From Bacteroides thetaiotaomicron VPI-5482 (lineage in GTDB: Bacteria > Bacteroidota > Bacteroidia > Bacteroidales > Bacteroidaceae), in the NCBI RefSeq assembly GCF_000011065.1, contig NC_004663.1, positions 4,402,001-4,466,000 of the forward strand: a stretch of 64,000 bases of DNA, read 5' to 3'. The position numbers and the translations under genes are program-made. The notes beneath the pieces were generated by a model, which saw nothing but the letters and a program-made list of their open reading frames with translations, had not been told where the DNA came from and searched no databases. Below, one piece after another: positions 45,131-53,598 of the stretch (positions are counted from its first letter, which is position 1; every line of letters begins with the position of its first letter).

Positions 45131-46579
45131 TCAATTAAATATTTCCTTCAAAACTTCCTTGTCGTCAAAGTGGTGTTTCACTCCTTTGATTTCCTGATAG
45201 TTTTCGTGCCCTTTTCCGGCAACGAGTATCACGTCTCCTTTTTCTGCAAGCATGCAAGCCGTGCGGATCGCTTCTTTCCGGTCGGCGATGCTGAGCGTTT
45301 TTTTCATATCTTCCGCATCCAGTCCGGCAAGCATATCGTTGATAATCTCCTGTGGCTCTTCAAAACGCGGATTGTCCGATGTGATAATCACCCGGTCACT
45401 GGCTTTCGCTGCCTCCTTTGCCATGATGGGGCGTTTCCCCTTATCGCGGTTGCCGCCGGCACCTACTACGGTGATCACTTTTCCTTTGCCTTCGAGTACT
45501 CCATGAATGGCGTTCAATACATTCACCAACGCGTCCGGAGTATGTGCATAGTCAACGATGGCCGTTACCCCTTTCGGAGAACGGATGGCATCGAAACGTC
45601 CGGCTACCGGATGGAGCGTACTGAGCGCAAGAAGTACATCTTCCTCTTTTTTGCCCAATAATACGGCTGCTCCAAATACCGCCAACAGATTGGATGCATT
45701 GAACTTGCCGATAAACTGAACGGCCAGCTCATGATTATTGAAATCGAGCAGCATTCCTTCAAAATGGGATTCTATGACCCGGCCTTTGAAGTCGCTGAGG
45801 CTTCTTAATGAATAGGTGTAGACCTTGGAACGTGTATTTTGTGTCATCACCAGCCCGTTCTTATCGTCAAGGTTGGTGAGGCTGAAAGCGTTTTTAGGCA
45901 TATCGTCAAAGAACTTTTTCTTTGCCTTCAGATAGTTCTCTACCGTTTTGTGATAATCCAGATGATCGCGCGTCAGATTCGTGAAGATACCTCCCGCAAA
46001 CTTTAATCCGCTGATACGTTTTTGAGCGATGGAATGTGAACTGACTTCCATAAAGACGTACTTGCATCCTTCGTCCGCCATTTGCCCCAACAAGCGGTTG
46101 AGCGTGATAGGGTCGGGGGTGGTATGTTCTGTCGGAATCGGCTGATCGTCGATATAGTTGCAGACAGTAGAGATTAATCCCACTTTATATCCGAAGTAGC
46201 GGAATGTATTATATAATAAGGTGGCGATGGTTGTCTTGCCATTTGTTCCCGTCACACCGACCAGTTCGAATTGTGAAGTCGGATTACCGTAGAATGTCGT
46301 TGCAATCTTTCCTACTGCATCTTCGCTGTCTTTCACTTGGATATAAGTGATTCCTGCTACGGGTTCCTCCGGTATATCTTCGCAGAGGATGGCAGTCGCT
46401 CCCTTCTGAATGGCAGCGGGGATATAGGCGTGACCATCGGTCTGCGTGCCGCGCATCGCCATAAACAGCTGTCCGGCTTCTACCAGACGGGAGTCAATGT
46501 TGACTCCGGTGATCTCTATCCTTGAATCTCCGGTCACTTGCACCGGCTGGATTGCTTTCAGTAACTCGTTTAATAACAT
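45131..46579 (-). CDS. murE: UDP-MurNAc-tripeptide synthetase (meso-DAP-adding)
   Basis: Adds the third amino acid to the precursor. 482 residues. The P-loop is VTGTNGKTTIATLL near residue 110, and the active-site Lys lies in the central domain. The C-terminal specificity motif is SDNPRFEEP; DNPR marks the meso-diaminopimelate-adding type, so the organism's peptidoglycan is the mDAP kind. The gene lies 23 bases after the PBP gene. Confidence 0.95.
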   Translation of the reverse strand: MLLNELLKAIQPVQVTGDSRIEITGVNIDSRLVEAGQLFMAMRGTQTDGHAYIPAAIQKGATAILCEDIPEEPVAGITYIQVKDSEDAVGKIATTFYGNPTSQFELVGVTGTNGKTTIATLLYNTFRYFGYKVGLISTVCNYIDDQPIPTEHTTPDPITLNRLLGQMADEGCKYVFMEVSSHSIAQKRISGLKFAGGIFTNLTRDHLDYHKTVENYLKAKKKFFDDMPKNAFSLTNLDDKNGLVMTQNTRSKVYTYSLRSLSDFKGRVIESHFEGMLLDFNNHELAVQFIGKFNASNLLAVFGAAVLLGKKEEDVLLALSTLHPVAGRFDAIRSPKGVTAIVDYAHTPDALVNVLNAIHGVLEGKGKVITVVGAGGNRDKGKRPIMAKEAAKASDRVIITSDNPRFEEPQEIINDMLAGLDAEDMKKTLSIADRKEAIRTACMLAEKGDVILVAGKGHENYQEIKGVKHHFDDKEVLKEIFN

Positions 46580-46602
46580 ATCTGTCCTACTTAATTTAAT
46601 TC

Positions 46603-48753
46603 TTAATGCAACGTAAGCGTAATCGTCTGCCCTTTTCTTGCAACACTGCCGTTGGCTATCGACTGGCTTTTTACTTTCCCGACTCCCACCAGATTGACTT
46701 TCAATCCTTTGCTTTCCAATAGATAAACAGCATCTTTCGCTCCCATGCCTACGACGCTTGGCACGAAGTTCTGCATGATACCCCGGCTTTCAAGAACTAC
46801 CGCCTGAGGGGCGGGATGGGTGCTTCCCCATACTTCTTTTCCCGAATCGGTGATTTTTCCCTGTATCTTTATATTCAGTTCTTCCAGTACCCGTTGCGTT
46901 TCCCTCATTTCTCCTGCCTTAACGTTCGGGATGACTACCGTATTCGTATCAATGGCACTTGTGAGTGGCAAGCGCAGGTCTTTGGCATACACTCTTTCTG
47001 CGATCTTGCTGAATACGCTACCTGCCATCAAACCTCCCGAAGCGGGCAAACCGGGTTTCTGGATCGAAACAATCATACTGTACTTCGGCTCTTCCGATGG
47101 GAAGTATCCGCAGAAGCTGACGAGATAATTGGTTCTTCCTGTCTTGTAGCCGGCTGCTCCCTGCGAAACCTGTGCTGTTCCGGTCTTACCGGACACATGG
47201 AACTGCTTGCTTCCTGCCGGTTTGGCAAGTCCTTCACCTACCACTTTCCGCAGGATTTCCCGTATTTGTGCCAGCGTCTTGTCCGAACAGATCTTGGGAT
47301 TGATGATTTCCGTCGGATATTCCTTTATCACTTCTCCGTCTCTGACGGCGGCTTTTACAAACTTCGGACGTATGGATACTCCGTTATTGGCTATTGCATT
47401 ATAGAATGTCAGAATATTGATCGGTGGAACCTGCGTTTCATAGCCGATGCTCATCCATGGCAAAGTCGTTTTTGAAAAATAGCGTTCTTTCGGACCACGA
47501 ATATTCGGCTTTCCTTCTCCGGATATTTGCAGGTGGAGTGGCTGGTCGATGCTCATCCGTTTCAGTCCGTCCACAAACTTCTGCGGGTTGCTTCCGTAAA
47601 AGTTCTCGATGATGCTAGAAGTTCCGACATTGGACGATACTCCCAAAATCTCGGTAACAGTCAGTTTGCCGTATCCGCCTCGATGCCAGTTGTGGTCTTT
47701 CATGACACGGCCATGCATCGGCTTTTGTCCGTTGCCGGTGTCTACGATATAGTCCGGAGTGATTTTTCCGTCTTCCAGAGCTACCATGATAGAGGCTGTC
47801 TTGAAGGTAGAACCCGGTTCGAGCATATCGCTGATTGCATTGTTGCGTACTTCATAATATTCACCGTCTCTGCCTTGCGTCATATTGACGATGGCTTTTA
47901 CTTCTCCGGTTGCAACTTCCATCAATACGACTACACCCACGGTGGCGTTCAATTCTTTCAGCTTGTCTACCAATGCTTTTTCGCAAATATCCTGCATACC
48001 TACATCGATGGTGGTGATCAGGTCGCAACCGTCGATCGGGGCGACATCGACAATGTTCAGGTATTTGTTCATCACCTTTTGGCGGTGAGTTAGCCCGTCA
48101 CGTCCTTTCAGAATCGTATCGAACGCGAGTTCTATACCGTTCTTTGCTCCTTGGGCTGTATCGGCATATACATCTCCCAGGGTACGGGCTGCCAATGAGC
48201 CGAAAGGTTTCTTGCGCTGATTATATGCCAACTCCTTGAATCCTCCCTTATAGCGGTTCAGACAGAAGACAGGCAGACGTTTCACCTCTTTATATTGTAT
48301 ATAAGAGATACGCTTCGGGTAGATCAGGTAGTTACGGCTTTTGGCCTGACGTCCTTTTTGAAGGTGTGCCTTGAATTGTGCCGCACTTTTGTCGGGGAAT
48401 ATCTTATGCAGTCCGATGCAAATCGAATCCATATTGGCTTTGAGGATGGAATCCCGACGTGCCTGATCCTTCTTTCTTCTTTTTTCGTCCTTTTCACCGG
48501 ACATAAAGTCCATGTAGATTCTGTATTCAGGCAGTGAACTTGCCATCAGTTTACCGTCAGAAGAAATAATGTTTCCGCGGTTAGGTTTCACCGTCACGTT
48601 TTCTTTTACGAAACGATCGGCTACATCCTGCCAGTACTGTCGTTCGGCAAACATGGTCACGCCTGCCTTGACGACAATTGCTACTCCTATCAGTGCCATG
48701 ATCAGAATGACAAAGAAGTAACGGGTCATTATATTTTTCTTATTTACTGCCAC
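46603..48753 (-). CDS. ftsI: Septal class B penicillin-binding protein (FtsI/PBP3) with PASTA domains
   Basis: DD-transpeptidase that crosslinks septal peptidoglycan with FtsW. 716 residues. A single N-terminal membrane helix (VILIMALIGVAIVVKAG) is followed by the dimerisation domain. The transpeptidase domain has STFK (SxxK), SSN (SxN) and SGKTGTAQV (KTG). Two PASTA-like repeats lie at the C-terminus (residues about 600-716, VIPNVKAGEMRETQRVLEEL and VPSVVGMGAKDAVYLLES). PASTA domains on FtsI distinguish this from the E. coli enzyme. Confidence 0.93.
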   Translation of the reverse strand: MAVNKKNIMTRYFFVILIMALIGVAIVVKAGVTMFAERQYWQDVADRFVKENVTVKPNRGNIISSDGKLMASSLPEYRIYMDFMSGEKDEKRRKKDQARRDSILKANMDSICIGLHKIFPDKSAAQFKAHLQKGRQAKSRNYLIYPKRISYIQYKEVKRLPVFCLNRYKGGFKELAYNQRKKPFGSLAARTLGDVYADTAQGAKNGIELAFDTILKGRDGLTHRQKVMNKYLNIVDVAPIDGCDLITTIDVGMQDICEKALVDKLKELNATVGVVVLMEVATGEVKAIVNMTQGRDGEYYEVRNNAISDMLEPGSTFKTASIMVALEDGKITPDYIVDTGNGQKPMHGRVMKDHNWHRGGYGKLTVTEILGVSSNVGTSSIIENFYGSNPQKFVDGLKRMSIDQPLHLQISGEGKPNIRGPKERYFSKTTLPWMSIGYETQVPPINILTFYNAIANNGVSIRPKFVKAAVRDGEVIKEYPTEIINPKICSDKTLAQIREILRKVVGEGLAKPAGSKQFHVSGKTGTAQVSQGAAGYKTGRTNYLVSFCGYFPSEEPKYSMIVSIQKPGLPASGGLMAGSVFSKIAERVYAKDLRLPLTSAIDTNTVVIPNVKAGEMRETQRVLEELNIKIQGKITDSGKEVWGSTHPAPQAVVLESRGIMQNFVPSVVGMGAKDAVYLLESKGLKVNLVGVGKVKSQSIANGSVARKGQTITLTLH

Positions 48754-48789
48754 AGTGCTTATTCTCTTTTAAGACTCTCCACTTACACC

Positions 48790-49146
48790 TTATTTAATAA
48801 GGTAAGGCGGGTTGGTAGAGGTCTGCAAATCACTTTCCTTGTTTGATATATACTCTTCGATGCGTGACTGACGGCTTTTCTCCATCAGCTCCGAACTACG
48901 GGTCAACGCATCGTATTTAATGTCGATTAATTCTTTTTTCAACCGGTCGATCTCGATCTGTTGTTGCTGGCTCGCATAGCGGTTATGGATGTAGAAGATG
49001 ATGAATACCATAATCAGCACCAACAGCTTCGTCTGCCGGCGGAAAAAGTCTGTGGCGAGGATATCTCCTCCCAGAATACTTTTCAATGAGGTGCGTTTTT
49101 TCTTTTTGCCCTCTTCTGCTTTTTTGTTTACTGCTTCTTCTTCCAT
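48790..49146 (-). CDS. ftsL: FtsL-like division protein
   Basis: 118 residues. A Lys-rich cytosolic N-terminus (KKAEEGKKKKRTSLK) is followed by one membrane helix (LLVLIMVFIIFYIHNRY) and a leucine-zipper-like coiled coil (QQIEIDRLKKELIDIKYD). This is the plan of FtsL, which joins FtsB and FtsQ. Sequence similarity to E. coli FtsL is expected to be low; the assignment rests on topology and position between rsmH and the PBP gene. Confidence 0.82.
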   Translation of the reverse strand: MEEEAVNKKAEEGKKKKRTSLKSILGGDILATDFFRRQTKLLVLIMVFIIFYIHNRYASQQQQIEIDRLKKELIDIKYDALTRSSELMEKSRQSRIEEYISNKESDLQTSTNPPYLIK

Positions 49147-49154
49147 ATCTGAGA

Positions 49155-50084
49155 TTATTTCTTCTCTGCGATTCGTAATTTGGCACTTCTCGACCGTGGA
49201 TTTCTTTCTATCTCCGCTTCATCGGGGACAATCACTTTATTGTTGACCAACCGGAACGGAGTTTGCAGGTTTCCAAAGAAGTCGGTTTCCGCTTTCCCTT
49301 CTACGTTTCCTGTTTTCATTATATTCTTCACCATGCGGTCTTCCAGTGAGTGATACGTGATCACTACAAGGCGCCCCCCCGGTTTGAGCGCTTCGGTGGC
49401 TGCTGCCAGCATTTCTTTCAGTGCTTCCATTTCCTGATTCACTTCAATGCGGAGTGCCTGAAATACTTTCGCCAGTTCTTTCTTCTCCCGTTCGCGTCCG
49501 AAAAGCGGCTTGATGATTTCCAGAAACTCGCCGATAGTCCGGATAGACTGTCCGTTTCTGGCTTTTACGATGGCGGATGCCAGTTTGCGGCTGTTCTTCA
49601 GTTCACCGTACAGATAGAAGATGTTTGCGAGCCGTTCTTCTTCGTATGTGTTGACGATGTCGGCGGCAGTTAGTCCTGCACGTTTGTTCATGCGCATATC
49701 CAGCGCTCCGTCAAAACGGAATGAGAAGCCACGCTCGCTGTCGTCGAAATGGTGGGAGGACACGCCGAGGTCGGCGAGGATTGCGTCCACCTGTTCGATG
49801 TCATGATACCGCAGGAAATTCTGCAAATAGCGGAAGTTGCTGCGTACAAAGGTGAAGTGGGGATCATTGACGATATTCCGTTCGGCATCCTCGTCCTGAT
49901 CGAATCCCAGCAGGCGCCCGCCTTCTCCAAGGCGTGAAAGAATCTCGCGCGAATGCCCTGCTCCTCCGAAGGTAACGTCTACATACGTTCCGTCCGGATG
50001 AATATTCATTCCGTCAACGCTTTCTTTTAGCAGTACGGGTACGTGGTATGTCAACTCATCTTTCTCCATCTTGTCTATTTTCAT
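49155..50084 (-). CDS. rsmH: 16S rRNA (cytosine-1402-N4) methyltransferase RsmH
   Basis: 309 residues. The N-terminus HVPVLLKESVDGMNI and the SAM-binding VTFGGAGHSREIL are typical of RsmH/MraW. Further motifs are GVSSHHFDDSERGFSFR and VITYHSLEDRMVKN near residue 245. It methylates C1402 of 16S rRNA. The start overlaps the mraZ stop by 29 bases, or 14 bases if MEKDELTYHV (50069) is used; the second start seems as likely. Confidence 0.95.
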   Translation of the reverse strand: MKIDKMEKDELTYHVPVLLKESVDGMNIHPDGTYVDVTFGGAGHSREILSRLGEGGRLLGFDQDEDAERNIVNDPHFTFVRSNFRYLQNFLRYHDIEQVDAILADLGVSSHHFDDSERGFSFRFDGALDMRMNKRAGLTAADIVNTYEEERLANIFYLYGELKNSRKLASAIVKARNGQSIRTIGEFLEIIKPLFGREREKKELAKVFQALRIEVNQEMEALKEMLAAATEALKPGGRLVVITYHSLEDRMVKNIMKTGNVEGKAETDFFGNLQTPFRLVNNKVIVPDEAEIERNPRSRSAKLRIAEKK

Positions 50085-50526
50085 CGTTCATAATCTCTTC
50101 TAATGCTGCACCGAACTCTTCGGGGGACATGAACGGTTGTTCTGCCCGTTCTTTGGCCCAAATCTCTATCTTGTTGTCGATACCGATAAAGCGTATATCT
50201 CCACGGATATTACAAATCTGTAAGTAACGCTTCGGGATCAGTATGCGTCCGTTGCTGTCGGGCGTAACTACTTCGACGTCACTCACAAACTGTCTGAAAA
50301 TGAGCTGGTGTTTGCTATTCCATTTGTTCAGCCTGCTTCGGAGCTCATTCAGCTCCTCGTTCCACACGCTCTCGGGGTACAGTGTCAGGCAGTCCTGAAA
50401 TACGTCTTTACGCATAATAAGTCTCTCTTCGGAAGCAGCTTGCAGTTGCTTCCTGAAAGTAGCGGGGATGAACACTCTTCCTTTGGCGTCCGCCCTGACT
50501 TCAATATTGCCTAAAAAACGTATCAT
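50056..50526 (-). CDS. mraZ: Transcriptional regulator MraZ
   Basis: 156 residues with two AbrB-like swapped-hairpin half domains carrying DxxGR motifs: ADAKGRVFIPATFR near residue 12 and DSNGRILIPKRYL near residue 87. MraZ regulates the dcw operon that it heads by binding repeated sequences in its own promoter; those repeats are visible just upstream (50563-50590). First gene of the minus-strand operon that runs to about 34.0 kb. Confidence 0.93.
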   Translation of the reverse strand: MIRFLGNIEVRADAKGRVFIPATFRKQLQAASEERLIMRKDVFQDCLTLYPESVWNEELNELRSRLNKWNSKHQLIFRQFVSDVEVVTPDSNGRILIPKRYLQICNIRGDIRFIGIDNKIEIWAKERAEQPFMSPEEFGAALEEIMNDENRQDGER

Positions 50527-50551
50527 TTACCTTATTATAATAAGAGAGCGT

Positions 50552-50590
50552 AAAAGTAGGAAATTCCCCACAATTCCCCACAATTTTCCA
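50552..50590 (-). promoter_or_regulatory. mraZ promoter and MraZ-like operator, three 10-bp repeats
   Basis: On the minus strand the sequence reads TGGAAAATTG TGGGGAATTG TGGGGAATTT as three successive 10-base units (50561-50590). MraZ of other bacteria recognises TGGGN repeats separated by five bases, the same geometry. TACTTTTA, one mismatch from TAnnTTTG, lies directly downstream (50552-50559). The repeats therefore cover the -33 region. Confidence 0.7.
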
Positions 50591-50774
50591 TAAAAATCTT
50601 TTAGATAAGTTTTCAACCGATTGTTAAATGCTTATTTACTTGAAAAAGATGCGGTTTGGGAAATGCTTTATTAGTGGGCGAAAACGGAAAGATGCGGCGC
50701 TTTTTTGTTTGTATTGAGGAAGAATCTTTTTTATCGAAAGAGAGGCTTTCTTTCTTTGCGAGGGAGGTTTGCAC
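50591..50774. other. Spacer between mraZ promoter and repeat array
   Basis: 184 bases without a convincing frame, hairpin or promoter; T-rich with poly-T runs. With the array and the sigma terminator it makes up a 453-base stretch without a gene. Confidence 0.5.
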
Positions 50775-50857
50775 GACACCCGGGTCTCGGTATGTATGAC
50801 ACCCGGGTGTCAGGACGTACAACACCCGGGTGTCAGTATGCTCGACATCCGGGTGTC
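50775..50857. repeat. Four palindromic units at an exact 23-bp period
   Basis: Units of the 14-base palindrome GACACCCGGGTGTC start at 50775, 50798, 50821 and 50844. Each has at most one substitution (the first GTCTC, the third AACACC, the fourth ACATCC). The nine-base linkers are partly conserved (about AGTATGTAC). They lie just beyond the sigma-gene terminator. Confidence 0.85.
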
Positions 50858-50872
50858 ATATAGGAGGGATTA

Positions 50873-50909
50873 GTAAAAAAGGCAGAAGGTATGGTAACTC
50901 TTCTGCCTT
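50873..50909 (-). terminator. Intrinsic terminator of the sigma factor gene
   Basis: A 10-bp perfect stem (50879-50888 with 50900-50909), AAGGCAGAAG/CTTCTGCCTT. On the minus strand it is followed by TTTTTT from 50878 down. It is 71 bases beyond the stop. Confidence 0.85.
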
Positions 50910-50979
50910 AAACTAACACAATTAAAAATCTGCACTAAAAATATCTAACTTGGAATTGATAAATAATATAGTTAAAGGT

Positions 50980-51483
50980 TTAGCGAAAGTCTTTCAGTTC
51001 TTCCTGCAATTTCTGGCGGGTGAAGAAGATACGGCTCTTCACGGTGCCCAGCGGGAGGTTCAGCTTTTCAGCGATTTCGCGGTACTTGAAGCCGGAAACG
51101 TGCATAGCGAACGGAACTCTATATTCTTTCGGGAGCGCGTTGACTACCCGATGCATTTCTTTCAGGTCGTACGTTCTTTCCGTACTTTCAAAGCCGGTGT
51201 CTTGCGGCAGGTTCAGATGATAAAGATTATCGGTCTGATCGATGAATGTCTGGTCGCGAACTACTTTACGGTAGTTGTTGATAAAGATATTGCGCATGAT
51301 GGTATACATCCATCCTTTGAAATTTGTGTCGGGCATATATTTATCCTCATTGTCTAATGCTTTGAGTGATGTCTCCTGCAACAAATCGTTTGCTTCTTCG
51401 CGGTCAGTTGTCAGTTTGTATGCGAAGCGGAGTAACTCATCCTGTACTCCTACTAAATCTTTTCTGAAGCTTAAACTTTTCAT
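50980..51483 (-). CDS. ECF-type RNA polymerase sigma factor
   Basis: 167 residues from the ATG at 51483. The frame extends upstream, but that part (MHHRKIQTNIHFLKATY) is untypical. Region 2 is LLRFAYKLTTDREEANDLLQ and the following ETSLKAL…NFKGWMYTIMRNIF. Region 4 has FKYREIAEKLNLPLGTVKSR, the recognition HTH. It has no neighbouring anti-sigma gene, so its control may be transcriptional. A weak -7 (TAAACTTG) lies upstream. The stress it responds to cannot be read from sequence. Confidence 0.9.
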   Translation of the reverse strand: MKSLSFRKDLVGVQDELLRFAYKLTTDREEANDLLQETSLKALDNEDKYMPDTNFKGWMYTIMRNIFINNYRKVVRDQTFIDQTDNLYHLNLPQDTGFESTERTYDLKEMHRVVNALPKEYRVPFAMHVSGFKYREIAEKLNLPLGTVKSRIFFTRQKLQEELKDFR

Positions 51484-51587
51484 ATACGTTGCTTTTAAAA
51501 AGTGAATATTCGTTTGTATTTTTCGATGGTGCAAGTTTACGGCATTTCTGATAATGAGATAGGGTATGAACCGACAAAATTTAGGGG

Positions 51588-51611
51588 AAAAACTATCCGC
51601 GGATAGTTTTT
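51588..51611. promoter_or_regulatory. 24-bp perfect palindrome, possible operator
   Basis: The palindrome is centred between 51599 and 51600 with half-site AACTATCCGC. A second GATAGTTTTT copy begins at 51623, 21 bases after the first (51602). It lies between the divergent sigma factor and glsA genes, so it could be a shared operator. No T-run-based terminator context fits, because no gene ends here. Confidence 0.55.
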
Positions 51612-51685
51612 AGGTGGTATTTGATAGTTTTTGGGTGTTCTTTTTTCAAGTTGCAAACTTAAATCCTGCATTTTCTGGCAAATTA

Positions 51686-51717
51686 TTGCGATTAATAAAA
51701 AAGAACCGTTAATTTTG
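51686..51717 (+). promoter_or_regulatory. glsA-glsB promoter
   Basis: TTG at 51686-51688 and TAATTTTG (TAnnTTTG) at 51710-51717, with 21 bases between, give a good Bacteroides promoter 25 bases before the glsA start. Confidence 0.7.
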
Positions 51718-51741
51718 TGGCATCATTTTTATTTGAAAAGA

Positions 51742-52560
51742 ATGACTGATGACTCTTTATTTTTAATCGATGTCGATAAGATACTTCGGACGAAAGCTCC
51801 GAAGCAATATAAGTACATCCCTAAGTTTGTGGTTTCTTATCTGAAGAAAATAGTTCATCAGGACGAGATTAATGTGTTCCTGAATGAATCGAAAGATAAA
51901 CTGGGAGTGGATTTCCTTGAAGCATGCATGGAGTTCCTTGATGCGAAAGTGGAGGTGAAAGGTATAGAGAACCTGCCGAAAGAAGGATTGTATACCTTTG
52001 TGTCCAATCACCCGCTGGGAGGACAGGATGGAGTGGCTCTAGGCTATGTGCTGGGGCGCCATTATGACGGGAAAGTAAAGTATCTGGTGAATGACCTGCT
52101 GATGAACCTTCGCGGTTTGGCCCCACTTTGTGTTCCTATCAATAAGACAGGAAAGCAGGCAAAGGACTTTCCCAAGATGGTGGAAGCCGGGTTCCAGTCC
52201 GACGACCAGATGATCATGTTTCCTGCGGGACTTTGCTCGCGGCGTCAGAACGGAGTGATCCGTGATCTGGAATGGAAGAAGACATTCATTATAAAAAGCA
52301 TACAGGCGAAGCGGGACGTAGTTCCCGTTCATTTTGGTGGCAGAAACTCTGATTTCTTCTACAATCTGGCGAATGTTTGTAAGGCACTGGGTATTAAATT
52401 CAATATTGCTATGCTGTATCTGGCGGACGAGATGTTTAAGAACCGCCACAAAACCTTTACTGTCACTTTTGGAAAACCGATTCCCTGGCAGACTTTCGAT
52501 AAATCGAAGACTCCTGCGCAGTGGGCGGAGTATGTGAAGGACATTGTATATAAACTGTAA
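51742..52560 (+). CDS. glsA: Glycine-lipid O-acyltransferase (OlsA/PlsC-like)
   Basis: The start at 51742 (MTDDSLFLID) is preferred because a promoter lies just before it; the frame continues upstream for 37 untypical codons. 272 residues. The acyltransferase signature NHPLGGQDGVALG (His and Asp catalytic) is at residue 94 onward, with FPAGLCSRR near 160. It belongs to the OlsA/hemolysin-like PlsC group. In B. thetaiotaomicron this gene pair makes glycine lipids; this protein is expected to add the second fatty acid by ester linkage. glsB follows 24 bases on. Confidence 0.87.
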   Translation: MTDDSLFLIDVDKILRTKAPKQYKYIPKFVVSYLKKIVHQDEINVFLNESKDKLGVDFLEACMEFLDAKVEVKGIENLPKEGLYTFVSNHPLGGQDGVALGYVLGRHYDGKVKYLVNDLLMNLRGLAPLCVPINKTGKQAKDFPKMVEAGFQSDDQMIMFPAGLCSRRQNGVIRDLEWKKTFIIKSIQAKRDVVPVHFGGRNSDFFYNLANVCKALGIKFNIAMLYLADEMFKNRHKTFTVTFGKPIPWQTFDKSKTPAQWAEYVKDIVYKL

Positions 52561-52584
52561 CTGATAGAACACTATAACAAGAAT

Positions 52585-53598
52585 ATGGAAGAGATTATTA
52601 AACCGGTGAGCAAAGAACTGCTGAAAGCAGAGTTGACGGAAGATAGACGCTTGCGAATGACCAATAAAAGTAATAATCAGATTTATATTATTACCCATCA
52701 GAATGCACCTAATGTGATGCGTGAAATTGGTCGTTTAAGAGAAATTGCCTTTCGTGCTGCGGGTGGAGGAACGGGCCTGTCGATGGATATCGACGAATAC
52801 GACACGATGGAACACCCATATAAGCAGTTGATCGTATGGAATCCGGAGGCGGAAGAAATATTAGGTGGTTACCGGTATTTGCTTGGAACGGATGTGCGCT
52901 TTGACGAAGCTGGGGCTCCGATTCTGGCTACTTCTCACATGTTTCATTTCTCGGATGCGTTTATAAAGGAATATCTGCCTCAGACCATTGAGTTGGGACG
53001 CTCTTTTGTGACGCTGGAATATCAGTCTACACGTGCCGGCAGTAAAGGTCTGTTTGCGTTGGATAATCTGTGGGACGGATTGGGAGCGCTGACAGTGGTG
53101 ATGCCGAATGTGAAGTACTTCTTTGGCAAGGTGACTATGTATCCCAGCTATCATCGTCGTGGACGCGACATGATTCTGTACTTCCTTAAGAAGCATTTTA
53201 ATGATCGGGAAGAGTTGGTTACACCGATGGAACCGCTGATTCTGGAAACTTCCGACGAGGAACTGAGAACGTTGTTCTGCAAGGATACCTTTAAAGAGGA
53301 TTATAAGATATTGAATACGGAGATTCGCAAGCTGGGTTATAATATCCCGCCGCTGGTCAATGCCTATATGAGTTTAAGCCCTACCATGCGTATGTTCGGG
53401 ACGGCTATCAACTATGAGTTTGGTGACGTGGAAGAGACCGGTATCCTGATTGCTGTAGATGAAATCCTTGAAGACAAGCGAATCCGGCACATCCAGACGT
53501 TTATAGAAAGTCATCCGGATGCGCTGAAAATGCCTTGTGAGAGCGAAGGGGTGTTTACTCCTAAGGTGGTTACACCGCAGGAAGGCTGTTGCCATTAA
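52585..53598 (+). CDS. glsB: N-acyltransferase for glycine lipids (OlsB-like, GNAT fold)
   Basis: 337 residues. Related to OlsB/hemolysin-type GNAT N-acyltransferases (REIAFRAAGGGTGLSMDID near residue 50, IELGRSFVTLEYQ near 140, YHRRGRDMILYFL near 193). In B. thetaiotaomicron the homologue uses acyl-ACP to make N-acyl-glycine, the first step before GlsA. The 3' end overlaps the convergent dgt gene by 29 bases, so antisense pairing of the mRNAs is possible. Confidence 0.87.
   Translation: MEEIIKPVSKELLKAELTEDRRLRMTNKSNNQIYIITHQNAPNVMREIGRLREIAFRAAGGGTGLSMDIDEYDTMEHPYKQLIVWNPEAEEILGGYRYLLGTDVRFDEAGAPILATSHMFHFSDAFIKEYLPQTIELGRSFVTLEYQSTRAGSKGLFALDNLWDGLGALTVVMPNVKYFFGKVTMYPSYHRRGRDMILYFLKKHFNDREELVTPMEPLILETSDEELRTLFCKDTFKEDYKILNTEIRKLGYNIPPLVNAYMSLSPTMRMFGTAINYEFGDVEETGILIAVDEILEDKRIRHIQTFIESHPDALKMPCESEGVFTPKVVTPQEGCCH

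Noticed and set aside
50613..50825. 70-codon frame across the repeat spacer
   Set aside because: It runs through the palindromes and has no recognisable domain.
50775..50857. CRISPR-like array
   Set aside because: Units are self-complementary, linkers are only nine bases and similar to each other, and no cas genes are present; interpreted as a phased palindromic repeat.
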